This document shows, piece after piece, positions 5,855 through 9,509 of a stretch of 9,509 nucleotides of DNA. Origin of the DNA: ATZT02 sp964639395 (GTDB taxonomy: Bacteria > Actinomycetota > Actinomycetes > S36-B12 > UBA5976); NCBI GenBank assembly GCA_964639395.1, contig CAZXCT010000048.1:1-9509 (forward strand), written 5' to 3'. Numbering within the stretch: the stretch's first letter is position 1; each line of letters begins with the position of its first letter. Position numbers and translations under genes: made by a program. The notes below the pieces were generated by a model, which saw only the letters and a list, made by a program, of their open reading frames with translations, made no database searches and was not told where the DNA came from.

Positions 5855-7000
5855 TTAGCGCTTTAAAGATTTGTTGGTATTTTTCATATCGGCAAGCACA
5901 GCATTTAAGGCTTGCGCAAAATCTTGCACTTGCTCCAAATTCACGTTAAGCGGAAACGAAACTCGAATATTTGATTGCGGTGGGGCACCGATGGCAGTTA
6001 GTACGTGCGAGGGTGCAATCTGATCTGCCATACAGGCCGATCCGCTAGAAACTTCAAAGCCTAATTTATCAATTTCGCTCAATAGTGCTTCGCCATCTAT
6101 GCCATCAAAAGAAGCGGCAAAGATATTTGGTAGCGAATTTTTTGTGTCACCTAAAATTACCGCACCTTCAATTTTGGTGACTTCTTCGATTAAAAGTTTT
6201 TTGCAATCGATCATTATAGAATTAATTTCACGCTTTTTGCTAGCGGTTTCTTCGAGCGCCGCCGCCGCTGCAACTGCTAACGAGACAGCAGGTGACGCTG
6301 GATACTTTTTGTTTTCTCTTTTATCTTTCATCAAGGCAGAGAGAAATCTTATATTTTCTTTTACTGCAAAAATTCCAATTCCAGTGGGCCCACCCCAAGC
6401 AACTGGGTTTAATATAAGGCAATCAAAATTTCCATTTAAATTAGCTAAATCATGCGTCATAGTTGCATCTACCACTAGCGGAATACCACGGGAGACACTT
6501 TTTTGATAAATAGGTGCTAGTGGTTGTAGCGTGCCAATTTCGTGATTTGCATATTGTAAAACTGCTAGACCCACCTCTGGCTGATCTAACGCGGTGAGAA
6601 ATAAGTTGTAGTCGACTAGTCCATTTGAATCAACTTGAATTAGTTGGTGGCTAAAGTTTCTTGACGTTGACAAAATTGCCGATTGCTCTATCGCACCTAG
6701 AATGATTTTTTTATCTGCCAAATCGTTGCCTTTTATTAGTCCAGAGATTACGTGGTTGAAAATATGAGGCATTGAGCTTGCAAAAGCTATTTCACTTGAT
6801 TTCAGATTTAATTGCTGTGCAACTGAATGGTGTGCCTGATCTAACAAAATTCGTGTGGCGCGGGAAGAGTGGTAGAGCTTGTTGGGGTCAGCCCAGCCAT
6901 GGGTAAGCGCCTGTTGTATTCCTAAAATTGCTGCATCATTTAAAGGCTGTGAAGTTAAAGCGTCAAAATGTATCGTTTGTGCATTTGTGCTATTTCTCAT
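5855..7000 (-). CDS. Cysteine desulfurase-like class V aminotransferase lacking PLP-binding residues (probable pseudoenzyme)
   Basis: The 381-residue intact frame has the class V fold signature end to end: HFDALTSQPLN at 11-21, GWADPNKLY at 35-43, QYANHEIGTLQP at 149-160, the active-cysteine loop SSGSACMADQIAPSHVLTAI at 318-337, and the substrate carboxylate Arg346 in SNIRVSF. Residues that hold PLP in IscS/NifS relatives are changed. The Schiff-base position (family SxHKWGGP or SGHKFYGP) reads NPVAWGGPTG, with Lys replaced by Ala201 and His by Val200. The stacking His in AxEHxAVL is Gln106 (GAIEQSAIL). DAAQ has become DATM (Met181). The phosphate-binding SGT is SMP (76-78). Cys323 is kept. 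Ordinary desulfurase activity is therefore unlikely; sulfur relay, a partner for an active paralogue, or an early decaying gene are alternatives. A TAGCGT box lies 7 nt before ATG. It is divergent from ctaC and convergent with aat. Confidence 0.9.
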   Translation of the reverse strand: MRNSTNAQTIHFDALTSQPLNDAAILGIQQALTHGWADPNKLYHSSRATRILLDQAHHSVAQQLNLKSSEIAFASSMPHIFNHVISGLIKGNDLADKKIILGAIEQSAILSTSRNFSHQLIQVDSNGLVDYNLFLTALDQPEVGLAVLQYANHEIGTLQPLAPIYQKSVSRGIPLVVDATMTHDLANLNGNFDCLILNPVAWGGPTGIGIFAVKENIRFLSALMKDKRENKKYPASPAVSLAVAAAAALEETASKKREINSIMIDCKKLLIEEVTKIEGAVILGDTKNSLPNIFAASFDGIDGEALLSEIDKLGFEVSSGSACMADQIAPSHVLTAIGAPPQSNIRVSFPLNVNLEQVQDFAQALNAVLADMKNTNKSLKR

Positions 7001-7007
7001 ATTGATG

Positions 7008-7013
7008 ACGCTA
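7008..7013 (-). promoter_or_regulatory. Candidate leaderless -10 box for the desulfurase-like gene
   Basis: On the minus strand TAGCGT (TANNNT) is followed by 7 nt and the ATG at 7000. No Shine-Dalgarno is present at a usable distance. The box is weak on its own and gains weight only from the same arrangement at other genes here. Confidence 0.3.
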
Positions 7014-7066
7014 CTTGCCCTTTGCGCTGACTTTCAATCCTCGGTGCGATAGCCTTTCACCAAGTT

Positions 7067-7072
7067 CATAAT
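7067..7072 (+). promoter_or_regulatory. Candidate -10 box CATAAT for the ctaCD operon
   Basis: CATAAT matches TATAAT at five of six positions and lies in the 93-nt divergent spacer, 21 nt before the GTG of ctaC. Transcription would start near 7079. No good -35 is seen. A GGGG Shine-Dalgarno-like run at 7081-7084 stands 9 nt before the start codon. Confidence 0.35.
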
Positions 7073-7093
7073 TTCGCAAAGGGGTCTTTCAGC

Positions 7094-7927
7094 GTGCGTC
7101 GAATTGGTGCCTCATTCGCTGCCCTAACTGCACTGGCATTAACAGGCTGCAGTCAACAAGCGCGCGAAAGTGCATTGCGACTTGGGTTTCCTGAGCCCGC
7201 CACTGAAGAGGGTCCCATCATCATTAACTTGTGGCAAGGCGCTTGGTTAGTTGCTATCCCTATCGCACTTTTAGTACTTGGCTTACTTTTTGCCGCAATT
7301 ATTCTTTATCGACGAAAGTCTGAAGATGAAGTGCCAAAACAAACCAGATATAACATTCCGATGGAAGTTCTCTATACCGCTGTTCCTTTAGTTATTGTTT
7401 TTGGACTATTTTTTTTCACGGCACGTGATCAAACTACGTTAACTACAATTAGTGGCGAAGAAGATCACACGGTAAACGTAGTTGCCTTTAAATGGTCTTG
7501 GGCCTTTAACTACTTAGATTATGGCGTCTACGAAATTGGAACACCAGGTGAACCACCTACCTTATTTTTACCAGTTGATGAAAAAGTTAAATTTGAACTA
7601 ACTTCACCTGATGTAATTCATTCATTTTGGATACCAGCGTTCCTAACAAAAATGGATGTTATTCCTGGTCGGATGAACGTGTTCGAGGTAACGCCAAACA
7701 AGCTGGGGGAATACCCAGGTAAGTGCGCTGAACTGTGCGGGGTAGACCACTCACGGATGTTATTTAATGTAAAGGTAGTCAGCCAAGATGAGTTTGAGGC
7801 GCATATTTCTACGCTGCGCGCTAAAGGCCAAGAAGGTAAATTAGATACCGGAAGAGTTGTAACCACTGGCAACACTGATTGTGCAATTGATTCAAATCTT
7901 CCCGGCTGCAAGGAGATCGCATCATGA
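7094..7927 (+). CDS. ctaC: Cytochrome c oxidase subunit II (aa3 type), lipoprotein precursor
   Basis: Subunit II accepts electrons at its CuA centre on the outer side of the membrane and passes them to subunit I. The 277-residue protein starts at GTG, 9 nt after GGGG. It has a lipoprotein signal peptide with lipobox LTGC (Cys19), then two membrane helices at about 50-72 and 91-110. The external cupredoxin domain has the aromatic electron-entry segment FKWSWAFNY at 132-140. CuA ligands are visible: His176 in SPDVIHSFWIP, then Cys211, Glu213 (backbone), Cys215, His219 and Met222 in CAELCGVDHSRM. No fused cytochrome c domain follows. The C-terminal tail carries two more cysteines (263 and 272). 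The stop overlaps the ctaD start in an ATGA, indicating translational coupling. It is divergent from the desulfurase-like gene. Confidence 0.96.
   Translation: MRRIGASFAALTALALTGCSQQARESALRLGFPEPATEEGPIIINLWQGAWLVAIPIALLVLGLLFAAIILYRRKSEDEVPKQTRYNIPMEVLYTAVPLVIVFGLFFFTARDQTTLTTISGEEDHTVNVVAFKWSWAFNYLDYGVYEIGTPGEPPTLFLPVDEKVKFELTSPDVIHSFWIPAFLTKMDVIPGRMNVFEVTPNKLGEYPGKCAELCGVDHSRMLFNVKVVSQDEFEAHISTLRAKGQEGKLDTGRVVTTGNTDCAIDSNLPGCKEIAS
7910..7915 (+). promoter_or_regulatory. Shine-Dalgarno AAGGAG for ctaD
   Basis: AAGGAG lies inside the 3' end of ctaC and ends 8 nt before the ctaD ATG at 7924. Together with the ATGA overlap it supports the start and coupled translation of subunits II and I. 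Confidence 0.75.
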
Positions 7928-9509
7928 CTATTTTGGAAGACCGCCCAACAAGCAAAGTGACGGCGCAACCAATTTTGCAACCAGCGGGTTACGGCCGTAA
8001 AGCAGTTAAGTGGATGACCACCACAGATCCAAAAACTATTGGCTATATGTACATCACAACTTCATTTTTGTTTTTTATGATGGCAGGCGCAATGGCGATG
8101 ATCATGCGTGCTGAGTTAGCTCAACCAGGATTACAGATAATTGGCAATGAGCAGTACAACCAACTTTTCACAATGCACGGAACCATTATGTTATTTTTAT
8201 TTGCGACTCCGCTATTTGTTGGCTTTGCTAATGCACTCGTTCCGTTACAAATTGGCGCACCTGACGTTGCGTTTCCAAGATTAAATTTGCTTGGTTTCTA
8301 CATGTTTTTGTTTGGTGGATTAATCGTGGTTAGTGGGTTTTTAACTCCAGATGGTGCGGCAAGTTTTGGTTGGTTTGCGTACACACCGCTCTCTAATGCA
8401 ACGAATTCCCCAACCTTGGGTGCTGATCTATGGATCATGGGCTTAGCGCTCGGTGGACTTGGAACAATCTTAGGTTCTGTTAATTTCATTACCACGATTC
8501 TCACGATGCGTGCACCGGGAATGACAATGTGGAGAATGTCAATATTTGTATGGACTATTTTGTTGACCAGCGTGCTTGTGTTGGTAGCGTTCCCAGTTTT
8601 AGCCGCAGCTTTAATTGTGTTAGCGGTAGATAGAAACTTTGGTTCACAAGTATTCGCTGCAGAAAATGGCGGCGCAATATTGTGGCAACATCTTTTCTGG
8701 TTTTTTGGACATCCCGAAGTTTATATTATTGCCTTACCATTTTTTGGAATTATTAGTGAAGTGATCCCGGTATTTAGTCGCAAACCAATTTTTGGTTATA
8801 AGGGATTAGTTTTTGCCACAATTGCAATTTCTGGTTTATCAGTTGCCGTTTGGGCGCACCATATGTACGTAACCGGTGCTGTTTCACTTCCCTTTTTCGC
8901 CTTGACCACGATGTTAATTGCAGTGCCAACAGGTGTTAAATTTTTCAACTGGATCGGAACAATGTGGCGAGGCTCGCTATCTTTTGAAACACCAATGTTG
9001 TGGGTAATTGGATTTTTAATAACTTTCTTACTTGGTGGTTTGACTGGCGTAATGTTGGCGATGCCACCGATTACATTTCAAACTTCAGATAGTTACTTTG
9101 TCGTTGCGCATTTTCACTACACAGTATTCGGGACTGTGGTTTTCGCAATGTTCGCTGGGTTCTATTTCTGGTGGCCAAAATGGACCGGAAAGATGTTAGA
9201 TGAAAAAATTGGCAAGATTCATTTCTATTTAACTTTCATCGGATTTCAAATCACATTCTTGGTACAGCATTGGTTAGGTGGTGCTGGAATGCCGCGTCGC
9301 TATGCAGATTATTTAGCTAGTGATGGATTTACCACGTTAAATATGGTGTCAAGTGCTGGCTCATTTATCTTGGGTGCCTCTACCTTGCCATTCCTTTACA
9401 ACGTTTATAAAACTTGGCGTGAAGCGCCAATGGTCAACGTAAATGACCCTTGGGGATGGGGAATGAGTTTGGAGTGGGCGACAAGCTGTCCACCACCAAG
9501 ACATAACTT
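7924..9509 (+). CDS. ctaD: Cytochrome c oxidase subunit I (partial, C-terminus outside window)
   Basis: Subunit I is the catalytic, proton-pumping core of the aa3 oxidase, reducing O2 to water at the heme a3-CuB site. The frame is open to the window end, giving 528 codons of an expected 550-590. Metal ligands are all visible: heme a His85 (MHGTIMLF) and His398, heme a3 His396 (VAHFHYT), and CuB His263, His312 and His313 (GHPEVY, WAHHMY). Tyr267 is the residue that cross-links to CuB His263. Proton-path residues include Asp114 and Asn121 (PDVAFPRLN), Glu265 and Lys339 (TGVKFFNW), the A-type oxidase set with both D and K channels. About twelve hydrophobic segments are spread along the protein. 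The C-terminal LEWATSCPPPRHN at 516-528 is the usual family signature just before the last stretch. It shares an ATGA overlap with ctaC. Further oxidase subunits (III and IV) may follow beyond the window. Confidence 0.98.
   Translation, partial: MTILEDRPTSKVTAQPILQPAGYGRKAVKWMTTTDPKTIGYMYITTSFLFFMMAGAMAMIMRAELAQPGLQIIGNEQYNQLFTMHGTIMLFLFATPLFVGFANALVPLQIGAPDVAFPRLNLLGFYMFLFGGLIVVSGFLTPDGAASFGWFAYTPLSNATNSPTLGADLWIMGLALGGLGTILGSVNFITTILTMRAPGMTMWRMSIFVWTILLTSVLVLVAFPVLAAALIVLAVDRNFGSQVFAAENGGAILWQHLFWFFGHPEVYIIALPFFGIISEVIPVFSRKPIFGYKGLVFATIAISGLSVAVWAHHMYVTGAVSLPFFALTTMLIAVPTGVKFFNWIGTMWRGSLSFETPMLWVIGFLITFLLGGLTGVMLAMPPITFQTSDSYFVVAHFHYTVFGTVVFAMFAGFYFWWPKWTGKMLDEKIGKIHFYLTFIGFQITFLVQHWLGGAGMPRRYADYLASDGFTTLNMVSSAGSFILGASTLPFLYNVYKTWREAPMVNVNDPWGWGMSLEWATSCPPPRHN

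Noticed and set aside
5849..5862. Inverted repeat AGCG/CGCT as an intrinsic terminator between aat and the convergent gene
   Set aside because: The stem is only 4 bp and no T-run follows it on either strand.
6099..6506. 135-codon plus-strand frame opposite the desulfurase-like gene
   Set aside because: It is antisense to a clear class V aminotransferase-fold frame, its protein is low in recognisable motifs, and no ribosome site precedes it.
7618..7980. Minus-strand 120-codon frame across the ctaC-ctaD junction
   Set aside because: It is antisense to two unambiguous oxidase genes with all metal ligands; no independent support.
1..9509. tRNA, rRNA, CRISPR array, insertion sequence or prophage signals
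   Set aside because: No cloverleaf-like segments, spaced repeats, transposase-like frames or terminal inverted repeats were seen; genes are contiguous housekeeping types.

Overview
The window looks like a scaffold from an AT-leaning, streamlined actinobacterium. The best guess is a freshwater acI/Nanopelagicales-type genome; this is inferred from composition, tight packing and actinobacterial protein types, not proven. Supporting signs are a DUF3043 membrane protein, a long actinobacterial-type NadA, a mycobacterial-type adenosine kinase, and a gene order that recalls the Mycobacterium tuberculosis Rv2206-Rv2200c block (DUF3043, glycerate kinase, HesB/ErpA, adenosine kinase, ctaC; recalled from memory). 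A run of exactly 100 N marks a scaffold join, so this is probably a metagenome or single-cell assembly.

Layout. At 1-620 (minus) is the N-terminal 206 codons of an unrecognised helical protein that runs off the left edge. Divergent from it, at 682-912 (plus), is a small conserved actinobacterial protein of unknown function. It converges with, and overlaps by 4 nt, a minus-strand pair: nadA (2634-1459) followed by the DUF3043 membrane protein (1427-909). Divergent from nadA is a plus-strand run: glycerate kinase (2670-3768, broken by the assembly gap), erpA-like Fe-S carrier, adoK, and aat ending at 5850. Converging on aat is a class-V aminotransferase/cysteine desulfurase-like protein (7000-5855, minus). 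Divergent from that gene are ctaC (7094-7927) and ctaD (7924 to beyond the right edge), the start of an aa3-type cytochrome c oxidase operon.

Functional themes. These are NAD de novo synthesis (an Fe-S enzyme), Fe-S carrier function, glycerate and purine-nucleoside salvage, N-degron tagging, and aerobic respiration. Coding density is very high: no gap between genes exceeds about 95 nt, and no convincing intrinsic terminator, RNA gene, mobile element or CRISPR array was seen.

Most unusual item. The cysteine desulfurase-like protein keeps the mobile-loop cysteine and the substrate-binding arginine. It has lost the PLP Schiff-base lysine, the neighbouring His, the PLP-stacking His, the PLP O3' Gln and the Gly-Thr of the phosphate-binding motif. 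It is an intact ORF that looks like a PLP-less pseudoenzyme, possibly a sulfur-relay or scaffold protein. A second pattern is that several transcription-unit-first genes carry a TANNNT box 6-7 nt before ATG (leaderless start), whereas other genes have Shine-Dalgarno sites.
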